From: Flavobacterium sharifuzzamanii
Lineage (GTDB): Bacteria; Bacteroidota; Bacteroidia; Flavobacteriales; Flavobacteriaceae
Assembly: GCF_003254585.1 (NCBI RefSeq)
Contig: NZ_QJGZ01000038.1
Span: 372,001-436,000, forward strand
Direction of reading: 5' to 3'
Length of the DNA stretch: 64,000 nucleotides
Shown: in pieces, positions 50,801 through 60,046 of the stretch
Numbering within the stretch: the first letter of the stretch is position 1
Layout: each line of letters starts with the position of its first letter
Made by a program: the position numbers and the translations under genes
The notes under the pieces: generated by a model
Database searches by the model: none
What the model was told of the DNA's origin: nothing
Seen by the model: only the letters and a program-made list of their open reading frames with translations

Positions 50801-52426
50801 ATGGAAAAGAATGTTTATTTGCTTTCATTTTTAGCAATGTCACTGTTAATAGGTTGTGACGATAACAATGACAACAAAAACGATGGACAATCGTCAAATA
50901 ACATTACTATTACCTCAGATCAATCTGCTTTAAACCAAAGACTTGACTTAACTAATTCAGGGGTAATTTCGATCGAAAATGGTTCTCTTACAGGAAAATT
51001 AGCAGAAGTAGCCAATACTTCTTTTCCTTTAGTTCAAATTGCCGAAGTTAAACCTCCTGTTGATGCCAACGGAAGAACGCTACAAGCCAGCCACGTTACA
51101 GTAAACGGAAATTATGCTTATGTTTCTTATATTATGAGAGGTGATGCGTATTCTGGAGCAATTGATGTGATTGATGTTTCAGATCCTTACAAACCAAAAT
51201 TGGTTACCTCTGCTTTAATTCCAAACACCGATATTACGTCTCTTACTTTTTCTGGATCTAATTTAATTATCGGAGCTGCTAAAGATGTAGACAAAGATCC
51301 GCTTCTTTCTACAAATCCTGCTATTGTTCTTAACATGGAATTGAGCTCTGGATTACTTACAGATAAATTCAAAACCAATTATTTAGAAAATAGAGTTACA
51401 ACAGATGTGGCGGCAAATACTTCTAATTATTTTGCTGTAACTGGAGACAATGGAAGTTTATTTAAACTAAGCAGTTCTACTAAAGAAATTACAGGAAAAA
51501 CAGCTATAGCCGATTTACGTTCGATTGCTCTAACAGGTGACAAAGTGGTAACGTTAAGCGGAACGAAAGGTGTTAATGTTTACAATCAGTCAACACTTGC
51601 TTTGCAAAAAAGCTTTACAACATCTACCGATGTTAGTGGTGCAAAAAGAACAATGGATATTGACGGATCAAAACTTTTCGTTTCTGAAGGGGCAAATGGT
51701 CTTGGTGTATACGACATTAACAGCGGATCTAAATTGCAGAGTATTGCAATTGCAACAGCTGGAGAAGATAATGTAACAAATGCAGTTTCTTTTAATGACG
51801 GTTATGCTTTTGTAGCAAATGGAGCTCTTGGCTTAAACGTTTATCAATCATCAACACAGCTTAATTTATTAGGTTCTGTGGGAATTGCTGGCTCATCAAA
51901 CTATGTGAAATCAAGCGGTAATTATATCTATGTTGCAAGCGGAACTGGTGGTTTGAAAATCATTAAAATGGAAAAACCAAATACAACTTTTGCAAATTGC
52001 ACTTCTTATATTGTCTATAATCAAGGCAAAGATTTGATTTTAAATTCTAACGACATAAAATCATACCAAGGAGCAACTGCTATTAATTCTGCCATTATTA
52101 ATTCTAGTGCTGTTTTAACACATTGTGGTTCAATTGCAATTCTTAATAACTTAATTTTAAACAGCGGTGGTATTTTCAACATGACAGGAAGTTTGTCTCA
52201 AGGAAAATATCAGCAATCGAATCCAACAGAGTTAATTATCAATAATAATGCTCTTTTGCAAATTGAAGGTTCTGTTGTAATCTGGGGAGATTTAAGATTA
52301 AACAGCGGTGCAAAAATTAATTTCATTGGAAACAATTCTTCTATCACCATTTACGGAAAAGTTACCAAAGGAAGTAATGTAACCATTACAGGAACTTACA
52401 AAGACACCGAAAACAAATTGAAATAA
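50801..52426 (+). CDS. LVIVD-repeat lipoprotein
   Basis: 541 residues. The lipobox LLIGC puts the lipidated cysteine at residue 19, followed by an Asp/Asn-rich linker (DDNNDNKNDG), typical of surface-exported Bacteroidota lipoproteins. The middle part has beta-propeller-like repeats, e.g. AIDVIDVSDPYKPKLVTSA and FVSEGANGLGVYDINSGSKLQ. The C-terminal 130 residues are Asn/Ile/Leu-rich and look like a right-handed beta helix. The function is probably structural or binding at the cell surface. Confidence 0.78.
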   Translation: MEKNVYLLSFLAMSLLIGCDDNNDNKNDGQSSNNITITSDQSALNQRLDLTNSGVISIENGSLTGKLAEVANTSFPLVQIAEVKPPVDANGRTLQASHVTVNGNYAYVSYIMRGDAYSGAIDVIDVSDPYKPKLVTSALIPNTDITSLTFSGSNLIIGAAKDVDKDPLLSTNPAIVLNMELSSGLLTDKFKTNYLENRVTTDVAANTSNYFAVTGDNGSLFKLSSSTKEITGKTAIADLRSIALTGDKVVTLSGTKGVNVYNQSTLALQKSFTTSTDVSGAKRTMDIDGSKLFVSEGANGLGVYDINSGSKLQSIAIATAGEDNVTNAVSFNDGYAFVANGALGLNVYQSSTQLNLLGSVGIAGSSNYVKSSGNYIYVASGTGGLKIIKMEKPNTTFANCTSYIVYNQGKDLILNSNDIKSYQGATAINSAIINSSAVLTHCGSIAILNNLILNSGGIFNMTGSLSQGKYQQSNPTELIINNNALLQIEGSVVIWGDLRLNSGAKINFIGNNSSITIYGKVTKGSNVTITGTYKDTENKLK

Positions 52427-52446
52427 ACATTTCAAAACCCTTATAG

Positions 52447-52481
52447 AAAAGCTGTTAGATTAATTTCTAACAGCTTTTTTT
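52447..52481 (+). terminator. Terminator of the LVIVD lipoprotein gene
   Basis: AAAAGCTGTTAGA (52447-52459) pairs with TCTAACAGCTTTT (52466-52478), followed by T-run. Confidence 0.88.
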
Positions 52482-52596
52482 GTTGTTTCTATTAAAAGAA
52501 AGGTATAATTATTGAGCGTTAACAATTCATTTAAATAATCTTACATGAAATAATTACTATTTTTGGAATGATTTCAAAAAACACCTAACATTTACC

Positions 52597-55128
52597 ATGC
52601 GAAAAATACAGATTCAGATCTTTCTTTTATTTTTTATCGGTTTTCAGGTTTCATTTGCACAGCAGCCACAAAAACCAAATTCAGTTGAAATTTACAATCA
52701 AATCAAAAAGTTAAACTTTTTAGGTTCTGTATTGTATGTTGCCGCACATCCTGATGACGAAAATACGAGAATGATTTCTTATTTAGCCAATGATATGAAT
52801 GCTAGAACTGGCTATTTGTCATTGACGCGCGGTGATGGAGGGCAAAACTTAATCGGCCCGCAATTGCGTGAACTTTTAGGTGTAATAAGAACACAAGAAT
52901 TGATTGAAGCTCGAAAAATTGACGGAGGAGAGCAATTCTTTTCTAGAGCAAATGATTTTGGCTTTTCTAAAAATCCTGACGAAACTTTAGATATTTGGGA
53001 CAAAGATAAAGTCCTTGCCGATGTGGTTTGGACAATCAGAAAATTCCAACCAGATATTATTATCAATCGTTTTGATCACCGTTCGCCAGGCACAACACAC
53101 GGACATCATACTTCATCCGCAATGCTTAGCGTTGAAAGTTTCAAACTTACAAACGATCCTAAAGTTTATCCTGAACAATTAAAATATGTTTCACCTTGGC
53201 AGGTAAAACGCCAATTCTTTAATCCATCTTGGTGGTTTTACGGGAGCCAAGAAAAATTTGATGCTGCAAACAAATCTAAATTTACAAAGCTAGAAACAGG
53301 TGTTTATTACACAGGAATCGGAAAATCAAACCAAGAAATTGCAGCTTTAAGCCGAAGCCGTCACCAATCGCAAGGTTTTGGAAGTACAGGTGTTCGAGGT
53401 GAAGAAACTGAATATTTGGAACTTATAAATGGTGAAACTCCAAAAGAACGCGATAATTTATTTGACGGAATAGACACAAGCTGGAACCGTGTTAAAAACG
53501 GAAAACCAGTTGGCGATTTAATTTCTTCAATCATTTCTAAATACGATTTCAGCCATCCTTCTGCCAGTATTCCAGATTTAGTTAAAGCGTATGCAATGAT
53601 CCAAGCTTTGGACGATACACATTGGAAAGAAATTAAATCGGCATCCATAAAAAACATTATCGCATCTTGTTCTGGTTTATATCTTGAAGCAGTTGCCAAT
53701 GATCAGGAAGCTACACCAGGAAGCACTATTAAATTAAGCCTTGAAGCAATTAACAGATGTGCTGTAGGAATGGAATTAATGAGTGTAACCACGCTTCCAG
53801 ATCATAAAACAGTAACTCAAAACATCGTTTTAAAAAATAACAATGATAACAAAATTAATCTGCAATTACAGCTTCCTAACGATATCGAATATACGCAGCC
53901 TTATTGGCTAAAAGAAAAAGCTACTGTTGGAATGTACACGGTTTCTAATCAAGAAAACATTGGTGTTCCAGATATTATACGAGACACAAAAGTGATTTTT
54001 AATGTAAAAATCAACGATGTCGAAATTCCGTTTGAGCGTACAGTTGTGTATAAATACAATGATGGCGTGAAAGGCGAAATGTATAATTTCCTTGATATTG
54101 TGCCAGAAGTAACTACTTCAATACTAGAAAGAGTTTTGATTTTTGGAAATACTAAAAGCAAAATGATTCCAGTAAAAGTTCGTGCTGGAAAAGACGATGT
54201 GAAAGGAAACCTACAATTAGAATTACCAAAAAGCTGGAATGTTTCACCAAAAGAAATTCCGTTTGCTTTGGATAAAAAAGGTACAGAACAAATCTTTTAT
54301 TTTGAAGTAACTCCTCCTGTAAATCCAGAAGAAGTTACTGCTAAAAGCGTAGCAATTGTTGACAACAAACGTTTTGACAAAGATCAAACCATCATTGATT
54401 TTCCTCATATTACCAAACAAATGGTTCTGAAACCGGCGGAATCAAAATGTATTAGAATTGATTTGAAAATTTCTGGAGATGCCATAGCTTACATTATGGG
54501 TGCTGGAGATGAAGTTCCAGAAAGTTTAACTCAAATGGGATATAAAGTTTCGATTCTGAAACCAGAAGAGATTACACCTCAAAAACTAGATTCTTTCAAC
54601 ACTGTAATTACAGGAATCCGTGCCTATAATACTGTCAATGCTTTAGCAAACAAACAAAATATACTTTTCAATTTTGTAAAAAGCGGTAAAAACATGATTG
54701 TTCAATACAATACAAACGGAAAACTGGTTACGGATAAAATTGCACCATATTCGCTAAAATTATCAAATGATCGTGTGACAGAAGAAAATGCTAAAATTAC
54801 ATTCTTAGCGCCAAATCACCCTGTTTTAAATACGCCAAATAAAATCTCTGAAAAAGATTTTCAAGGTTGGACACAAGAGCAAGGTTTATATTATCCAAAT
54901 GAATATGATCCTGCCTTCACTCCTATTATTTCATCACATGACAAGGGAGAATCTGCAAAAGATGGCGCTTTATTGGTCGCTCCATACGGAAAAGGATATT
55001 ATATTTACACTGGTTTGAGTTTCTTTAGAGAATTGCCAGAAGGTGTTTCTGGAGCATATAGATTATTATCTAATATTATTTCTCTAAAACAGCCAATTGA
55101 AGCTCCAAAACAAGATATAAAGCAGTAA
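52597..55128 (+). CDS. PIG-L family deacetylase with large C-terminal extension
   Basis: 843 residues. A signal peptide (1-21) is followed by the LmbE/PIG-L domain: VAAHPDDENTRM (His51, Asp53, Asp54 zinc and catalytic site) and later THGHHTSSAM. This family removes acetyl groups from N-acetylglucosaminyl compounds. Residues about 300-600 look like beta-sandwich domains, and 620-830 like a flavodoxin/GATase-type fold (FNTVITGIRAYNTVN). Such large exported forms are common next to glycan or sugar uptake genes in Bacteroidota, and here a symporter follows. Confidence 0.88.
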   Translation: MRKIQIQIFLLFFIGFQVSFAQQPQKPNSVEIYNQIKKLNFLGSVLYVAAHPDDENTRMISYLANDMNARTGYLSLTRGDGGQNLIGPQLRELLGVIRTQELIEARKIDGGEQFFSRANDFGFSKNPDETLDIWDKDKVLADVVWTIRKFQPDIIINRFDHRSPGTTHGHHTSSAMLSVESFKLTNDPKVYPEQLKYVSPWQVKRQFFNPSWWFYGSQEKFDAANKSKFTKLETGVYYTGIGKSNQEIAALSRSRHQSQGFGSTGVRGEETEYLELINGETPKERDNLFDGIDTSWNRVKNGKPVGDLISSIISKYDFSHPSASIPDLVKAYAMIQALDDTHWKEIKSASIKNIIASCSGLYLEAVANDQEATPGSTIKLSLEAINRCAVGMELMSVTTLPDHKTVTQNIVLKNNNDNKINLQLQLPNDIEYTQPYWLKEKATVGMYTVSNQENIGVPDIIRDTKVIFNVKINDVEIPFERTVVYKYNDGVKGEMYNFLDIVPEVTTSILERVLIFGNTKSKMIPVKVRAGKDDVKGNLQLELPKSWNVSPKEIPFALDKKGTEQIFYFEVTPPVNPEEVTAKSVAIVDNKRFDKDQTIIDFPHITKQMVLKPAESKCIRIDLKISGDAIAYIMGAGDEVPESLTQMGYKVSILKPEEITPQKLDSFNTVITGIRAYNTVNALANKQNILFNFVKSGKNMIVQYNTNGKLVTDKIAPYSLKLSNDRVTEENAKITFLAPNHPVLNTPNKISEKDFQGWTQEQGLYYPNEYDPAFTPIISSHDKGESAKDGALLVAPYGKGYYIYTGLSFFRELPEGVSGAYRLLSNIISLKQPIEAPKQDIKQ

Positions 55129-55132
55129 AAAT

Positions 55133-55240
55133 ATGGAAGCCAAAAAAACAAAAAAATGGAAAAAAAGCTACACTTACGTCTTAATCGTTAATGCGATTTA
55201 CATAGCTATTTTTCTTTTAATCATGCAATTATACTCATAA
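55133..55240 (+). CDS. 35-residue single-pass membrane peptide upstream of the symporter
   Basis: ATG at 55133, 4 nt after the PIG-L stop; the TAA ends 3 nt before the symporter ATG. The peptide starts MEAKKTKKWKKSYTYVLIVN and continues into a hydrophobic helix (AIYIAIFLLIMQLY). The basic N-terminus and single helix fit a membrane peptide with the basic end inside. The tight placement between two genes argues for real translation. It may be a small subunit of the transporter, or a conserved coupling ORF. Confidence 0.65.
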   Translation: MEAKKTKKWKKSYTYVLIVNAIYIAIFLLIMQLYS

Positions 55241-55243
55241 CCT

Positions 55244-56968
55244 ATGCAGCTATTTGACTGGATCGTACTTATTGTAACACTATTATTTATTGTTGGATAT
55301 GGCTCTTGGAAAACCCGAGGAAGTAAAAACGTTGAAGATTTCATTTTAGGAAACAACGAAACACCTTGGTATACTGTAGGGCTTTCTGTAATGGCGACGC
55401 AAGCCAGTGCGATTACCTTCTTATCTACACCTGGACAAGCATATCACGACGGAATGGGTTTTGTTCAGTTTTATTTTGGACTGCCAATTGCCATGATTGT
55501 CATTTGTTTGACTTTTATCCCACTTTATCATAAAAGTAAAGTTTTTACTGCATACGAATTTTTAGAACGAAGATTTGATGTCAAAACACGTTCGCTAGCC
55601 GCTATTTTATTCTTAGTTCAAAGAGGTTTAGGAACTGGTTTAACCATTTATGCTCCAGCTATTATTTTGTCTGCACTTCTAGGATGGAACTTAACAGGAA
55701 TGAACATCATTATTGGAGTTATGGTAATTATCTATACTTTTTCTGGTGGTACAAAAGCAGTTAACGTTACGCAAAAACAGCAGATGTTTGTCATCATGTC
55801 TGGAATGTTTATCACATTCTTCTTGATACTGCATTATCTTCCAAACGATATGACTTTCAACAGCGCACTACATATCGCAGGCGCAAATGACAAAATGAAT
55901 ATTGTAGATTTTTCTTTTGATCCCGAAGAAAAATATACTTTTTGGAGTGGTATTACAGGAGGTTTCTTCCTAGCCCTAGCCTATTTTGGTACAGACCAAT
56001 CTCAAGTAGGACGTTATTTATCTGGCAAATCAGTTCGTGAAAGCCAAATGGGATTAATTATGAATGGATTGCTTAAAGTGCCAATGCAGTTCTTTATTCT
56101 TCTTACAGGAGTTATGGTTTTTGTCTTTTTTCAATTCAATCCAGTACCGCTAAATTTTAATCCGAATAATAAAATTGCTATTGAAAAATCAGCTTTTAAG
56201 AATGAATATCATGCTTTAGAGGAAAAATTAGTCAAACTTTCAGAAGATAAAAAAGTAATAAACTTATTATATATTGATCAGTTGAATCAAGATTATGACA
56301 ATCCAATTTTGCGTAAAGAATTGGTTGCATTATCAAATAAAGAAAAAGATCTTCGTGATAAAGCTAAAGAAATCATTTCAAGAGCCGACAGCAATTCAGA
56401 AACGAATGATAAAGATTATGTGTTCTTCCACTTCATTCTGCATTATTTGCCAAAAGGTCTAATCGGATTGCTATTGGCCGTTATTCTTTCAGCAGCTATG
56501 TCTTCTACCGCTTCAGGATTAACAGCTTTGGCTTCTACGACAGCAATTGATATTTACAAAAGAAATCAGAAAGAAGAAAAATCAGAGAAACACTATTTGC
56601 ATGTTACTAAGTTTTTTACTCTTTTTTGGGGAGTTATAGCAATACTTTTTGCTTGCGTTGGAACATTGTTTGAAAATTTAATTCAGCTTGTAAACATTAT
56701 CGGATCTATCTTCTACGGAACCGTTTTAGGAATCTTTCTTGTTGGTTTTTATACTAAAAAAGTTCAGGCAAAACCAATGTTTATTAGCGCCATTATAAGC
56801 CAGTTAACCATTTTTGTGATTTACTATTTCATGATTTACCGTCAAGAAAAATTGGGCTATTTATGGCTTAATTTTATTGGAGCTATTTTGACAATTGTAC
56901 TCTCTTTATTATTGCAGTTTTTGTTTTTCAGAGGAAAATCGAGTGATAATGAGTTAATAGTTGAGTAA
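55244..56968 (+). CDS. Sodium:solute symporter family protein
   Basis: 574 residues with about 13 membrane segments. The SSS features GYGSWKTRGSKNVEDFILGNNETPWYTVGLSVMATQASAITFLS (first helices with Na+ site residues), YTFSGGTKAVNVT and AAMSSTASGLTALASTTAIDIY (TM8-like Na2 site) are clear. An inserted charged loop lies at about 310-385 (EKLVKLSEDKKVINLL). The substrate, possibly a sugar or sialic-acid-type compound, is unknown. It is likely co-transcribed with PIG-L and the small peptide. Confidence 0.9.
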   Translation: MQLFDWIVLIVTLLFIVGYGSWKTRGSKNVEDFILGNNETPWYTVGLSVMATQASAITFLSTPGQAYHDGMGFVQFYFGLPIAMIVICLTFIPLYHKSKVFTAYEFLERRFDVKTRSLAAILFLVQRGLGTGLTIYAPAIILSALLGWNLTGMNIIIGVMVIIYTFSGGTKAVNVTQKQQMFVIMSGMFITFFLILHYLPNDMTFNSALHIAGANDKMNIVDFSFDPEEKYTFWSGITGGFFLALAYFGTDQSQVGRYLSGKSVRESQMGLIMNGLLKVPMQFFILLTGVMVFVFFQFNPVPLNFNPNNKIAIEKSAFKNEYHALEEKLVKLSEDKKVINLLYIDQLNQDYDNPILRKELVALSNKEKDLRDKAKEIISRADSNSETNDKDYVFFHFILHYLPKGLIGLLLAVILSAAMSSTASGLTALASTTAIDIYKRNQKEEKSEKHYLHVTKFFTLFWGVIAILFACVGTLFENLIQLVNIIGSIFYGTVLGIFLVGFYTKKVQAKPMFISAIISQLTIFVIYYFMIYRQEKLGYLWLNFIGAILTIVLSLLLQFLFFRGKSSDNELIVE

Positions 56969-56971
56969 AGG

Positions 56972-57460
56972 ATGATTAGAAAACTGTTTTGGGTAATATC
57001 GTTTTTTTCATTATTTCAGATGGAAAGTCAAAATCTTGAAGATTCTAATACAGTTAAAGACACTTCAATTTCTGCTCAATTGTACACAAAATCTTTTGAA
57101 AATTTAAATCAAGGAAATGAAGTATTCATAAAATACCCAGAATTTAAAAGTTCCACATTTTGTTCTTTAATTAGTTGTTCTTTTCTCTTGTCTTATAAAG
57201 AAGCTGATTTGCAAATAGCTGGCGAACAAAGATTAATAGGTATTGCTACTCAATTATATAAAGAAGGTAATCCTGTTTATTTAGTTAGCGGTTTAGATAG
57301 TTCTATAGAAGCAAAAAAAAAGAATGAAAATTTAAATGATGACAATCATATTGTTTACATTAGTTATGGAGAATGTATTAGTCCTAAATTTTTATCTAGA
57401 GCGGCAGATATTATAAATAAACAGACACTTTCATTAATTAAACAAGAATCTTCCAAATAA
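56972..57460 (+). CDS. Small secreted hypothetical protein
   Basis: 162 residues. A probable signal peptide (MIRKLFWVISFFSLFQMESQ) precedes a region with KSSTFCSLISCSFLLSYKEADLQIAG and FIKYPEFK. Two cysteines close together (FCSLISC) stand out. No family is recognised. It starts 3 nt after the symporter stop, so it may be translated from the same message. Codon use resembles its neighbours. Confidence 0.6.
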   Translation: MIRKLFWVISFFSLFQMESQNLEDSNTVKDTSISAQLYTKSFENLNQGNEVFIKYPEFKSSTFCSLISCSFLLSYKEADLQIAGEQRLIGIATQLYKEGNPVYLVSGLDSSIEAKKKNENLNDDNHIVYISYGECISPKFLSRAADIINKQTLSLIKQESSK

Positions 57461-57467
57461 ATCCTAA

Positions 57468-57538
57468 TGCCCTAGCCCTGATGGAAGCGACATCCTTTTG
57501 TGGTGGGGTTCACCACAAAAGATATAGCGGACAGCGGG
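57468..57538 (+). repeat. Hairpin repeat, copy C
   Basis: Core stem CTTTTGTGGTG (57494-57504) with CACCACAAAAG (57510-57520), flanked by CCCTAGCCCTGATG and AGCGGACAGCGGGA. Differences from copy B lie at paired stem positions or in the flanks. Confidence 0.85.
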
Positions 57539-57673
57539 AAACAGCTACTTAAAATTTATAAAATAGGAAAACAATTTCGTACCAATACAATTCTTCTTTT
57601 TTTGTAAGTAAAAAATATTATTTTAGTAAGTTGTAAAACGGACCACTAACTAATTTAAAATTGGAGATATTAA

Positions 57674-58276
57674 ATGAAAATTTCGAGCGATATTGAAAAG
57701 TTACTTCCATTAGGCTACGTATTTCTTATCATGATGGGAATACTTAAAGACAGTATTTACTATTATCAATTAGGAATAAATATCTTGAAATTCTCTACAA
57801 TTACAGATATTTTAATGAGTCCGATTGCGTATTTAAGTTCAAATCCGATAGTTTTGTTTGCTGTAATTTCATTATTCGTCAGCCATTATTATCTTCCAAA
57901 ATTTCTTTTAAAGAATAATCAAAAACCTTTTGTACAAAAAATGTTTGAATTAAAATCTGTAGAAGGATTTTCTTTAGAAGAGAAAACAAGTTATTATAAT
58001 GGTATTGCATTACGAACATTGGCAGTTGTGCTTTTGTCTTTCTTTTTAGGAACTGGTATAGCCGACGGTTATTATACTTCAAAACGTATAGACAAGCAGA
58101 CTTTAGATTATAATTATAAAATTAATTTTAATGACGAAGAGCCGCAAAAAGTTAGTCTCCTTGGCACAAATAGCTTGTATTACTTTTATGTTGCAATTGG
58201 GCAAAAACATATTAAAATCGCCCCAATAAGCTCGATTAAAAATGTTGAGCTGATGTATAAAACAGCAAATCGATAA
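57674..58276 (+). CDS. Hypothetical membrane protein
   Basis: 200 residues. Three hydrophobic segments (about 10-30, 55-75, 115-135; e.g. GYVFLIMMGILKDSIYYY, LAVVLLSFFLGTGIADGYY) are followed by a C-terminal soluble part (INFNDEEPQKVSLLG, YYFYVAIGQKHIKI). I recognise no family. It is preceded by copy C of the hairpin repeat and followed by the next hypothetical gene after 37 nt. Confidence 0.6.
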   Translation: MKISSDIEKLLPLGYVFLIMMGILKDSIYYYQLGINILKFSTITDILMSPIAYLSSNPIVLFAVISLFVSHYYLPKFLLKNNQKPFVQKMFELKSVEGFSLEEKTSYYNGIALRTLAVVLLSFFLGTGIADGYYTSKRIDKQTLDYNYKINFNDEEPQKVSLLGTNSLYYFYVAIGQKHIKIAPISSIKNVELMYKTANR

Positions 58277-58313
58277 AACTGAAATAAGTAAGTTACTCCT
58301 AAAAATAAGCTTT

Positions 58314-58943
58314 ATGAAAGATTCAAAAAAATACAGCAATAAAACGAAAGCTGCTTTTATTCTGTTAATAGTAATGCTTATAATTCTGCTTGGGAACTTT
58401 AACACGCTCCGAAACTCAAAAAACGTAAATGACAATATTAATGCTATTTACAAAGACCGATTAGTTGTAGCACACTATATTTTTCAATACTCAAAAGAAC
58501 TTCATTTTATAAAAGCTGAAGCTGAAAAATTGAATTTGAGTGACAATATCAAGAAAAATGAAATTATTCATACTCTTGATATTATTCATGATATTGACGA
58601 TTTGTACGCTAAAACAGTTTTAACAAACAAAGAAAAACAGTATTTTGATATTTTTTTGCTTTCCTGCAAAGAAATAAATGAGCAAGTTGAAAACAAAGAC
58701 TGGGGAAAAATTGCCATTTCTAGCGAGAAAGCTTTAAAAACTCTTGAATCCCTTTCAGAAATTCAAATTGAAGAAGGAAAAGCAAAACTTGCAACTGCAA
58801 ATGCAATGTATAACAGAAACAATGTACTAGGCCAGCTCCAGATTGCGCTTCTTATTATTTTAGGAGGAATTACGTTTTATCTTTTGATTGTAAAAAAAAT
58901 CAAGCAAAAAATTAAGATTCCGGAACCGCCTAGCATGAATTAG
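58314..58943 (+). CDS. Membrane protein with four-helix sensor-like periplasmic domain
   Basis: 209 residues. Membrane helices lie at about 13-32 (AAFILLIVMLIILLGNF) and 173-192 (LQIALLIILGGITFYLLIV), with a ~140-residue helical periplasmic region between them (about 35-170, VVAHYIFQYSKELHFIKAEAEKLN). This resembles the ligand-binding four-helix bundle of chemoreceptors (4HB_MCP). No HAMP, kinase or signalling domain follows, only a short basic tail. It could be a truncated sensor or a partner protein. Confidence 0.7.
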   Translation: MKDSKKYSNKTKAAFILLIVMLIILLGNFNTLRNSKNVNDNINAIYKDRLVVAHYIFQYSKELHFIKAEAEKLNLSDNIKKNEIIHTLDIIHDIDDLYAKTVLTNKEKQYFDIFLLSCKEINEQVENKDWGKIAISSEKALKTLESLSEIQIEEGKAKLATANAMYNRNNVLGQLQIALLIILGGITFYLLIVKKIKQKIKIPEPPSMN

Positions 58944-58953
58944 TTTTAGTTTC

Positions 58954-59367
58954 TTATTTAAATTTTCTGGTTTCTTCTGAGATCGAAAGATCATTTATGC
59001 TGGCAAATCTTTTCTGCATTAATCCATTTGCATCAAACTCCCAGTTTTCGTTTCCGTAAGCTCTAAACCAGTTTCCATCAATATCCTGATATTCATACTC
59101 AAATCGAACAGCAATTCTGTTTTCGTTATGAGCCCAATACTCCTTTTTTAATTTGTAGTTTTTCTCTTTCTTCCATTTTTCGGTTAAAAAAAGAATAATT
59201 TCATCACGACCATTTATAAACTTATCTCTGTTTCTCCATTCGCTGTCTATAGTGTACGCTTTTGAAACCCTTTCAGGATCTTGGCTATTCCATGCATCTT
59301 CTGCTAACTGAATTTTTTCTATTGCCTTTTCATACGAGAAAGGTGGCAATGGCAATTTCTGTTCCAT
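58954..59367 (-). CDS. DUF1348 (SnoaL-like) protein
   Basis: 137 residues. [31 protein letters not shown] and [28 protein letters not shown] match the DUF1348 nuclear-transport-factor-2-like family. No activity is known. It begins 5 nt after the TetR gene, so it is likely under its control. Confidence 0.87.
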   Translation of the reverse strand: MEQKLPLPPFSYEKAIEKIQLAEDAWNSQDPERVSKAYTIDSEWRNRDKFINGRDEIILFLTEKWKKEKNYKLKKEYWAHNENRIAVRFEYEYQDIDGNWFRAYGNENWEFDANGLMQKRFASINDLSISEETRKFK

Positions 59368-59372
59368 AATAA

Positions 59373-59894
59373 TTAGATTAAAGTTTGAATAATTTTTTTT
59401 GATTTCTCTATTAATTCGTTTGATTTAAATAACTGACTTTCTATTATACAGCTTTCAAATAATAAATAGATGTGATCTGATAAGAAATCATCTTGTAAAA
59501 TATCTTTAAAATAGACACGTAGATCAGCTTTATGATTTTGAATGACGTCTAAAATTTTAACATTATCTGATTGAATCTCTGATAGAATATTTAGAAAACT
59601 GCAACCTCTAAAATTTTCCTTTTTATTCATATAAATTAAGAATTCAAAAGAAGCCAAAATTTTTAGTTTCGTATCCTCTTCCTTTGATGTAAACTTTTGT
59701 AATTCTTCAAACCAAAAGAAATGGCGCTTATCCAAAAAGGCCACACACAAATCTTCTTTAGATTTAAAGTGCTGATAAAAACTAGCTTTAGCCACTTTTG
59801 CCTCTTCAATAATCTGATTGATGCCTGTAGCATTATAACCTTGCGTATGAAATAAAGTAAATGTTTTTTCTAGTATTCTTTCTTTTGGCAGCAT
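59373..59894 (-). CDS. TetR-family transcriptional regulator
   Basis: 173 residues. The N-terminal HTH is in [49 protein letters not shown] (about 6-55). The rest is the helical effector-binding domain, with [14 protein letters not shown] as a conserved TetR-type block. A dyad, ACAGACAAGTCTGT (59940-59953), lies just upstream of its -7 element, so self-regulation is likely. The target gene may be the DUF1348 partner. The ligand is unknown. Confidence 0.92.
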   Translation of the reverse strand: MLPKERILEKTFTLFHTQGYNATGINQIIEEAKVAKASFYQHFKSKEDLCVAFLDKRHFFWFEELQKFTSKEEDTKLKILASFEFLIYMNKKENFRGCSFLNILSEIQSDNVKILDVIQNHKADLRVYFKDILQDDFLSDHIYLLFESCIIESQLFKSNELIEKSKKIIQTLI

Positions 59895-59914
59895 AGCATC
59901 TTGAATTATATCTG

Positions 59915-59953
59915 CAAAGATAATTTTTTATTTAAACAAACAGACAAGTCTGT
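59915..59953 (-). promoter_or_regulatory. tetR promoter and operator
   Basis: The -7 element TAtcTTTG lies on the minus strand at 59922-59915. A TTG at 59947-59945, 22 nt upstream, sits inside the dyad ACAGAC-AA-GTCTGT (59940-59953). A further GTCTGT half lies next to it. Repressor binding here would cover the -33 element. Confidence 0.65.
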
Positions 59954-59971
59954 CTGTATCATTTCTAATGC

Positions 59972-60005
59972 AAAAAAAAATCCAAAACTCGTCAGTTTTG
60001 GATTT
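59972..60005 (-). terminator. Terminator of the DUF2911 gene
   Basis: AAATCCAAAACT (59978-59989) pairs with AGTTTTGGATTT (59994-60005), with an A-run that reads as T on the minus strand. Confidence 0.8.
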
Positions 60006-60046
60006 TGATATTTTAAAAATTGGAATTTAATAATTCAAAAGAATTT

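Noticed and set aside
58161..58178. TTGGCAC inside the 57674 gene as a second sigma-54 promoter
   Set aside because: It is in coding sequence and the -12 position does not carry the G at correct spacing.
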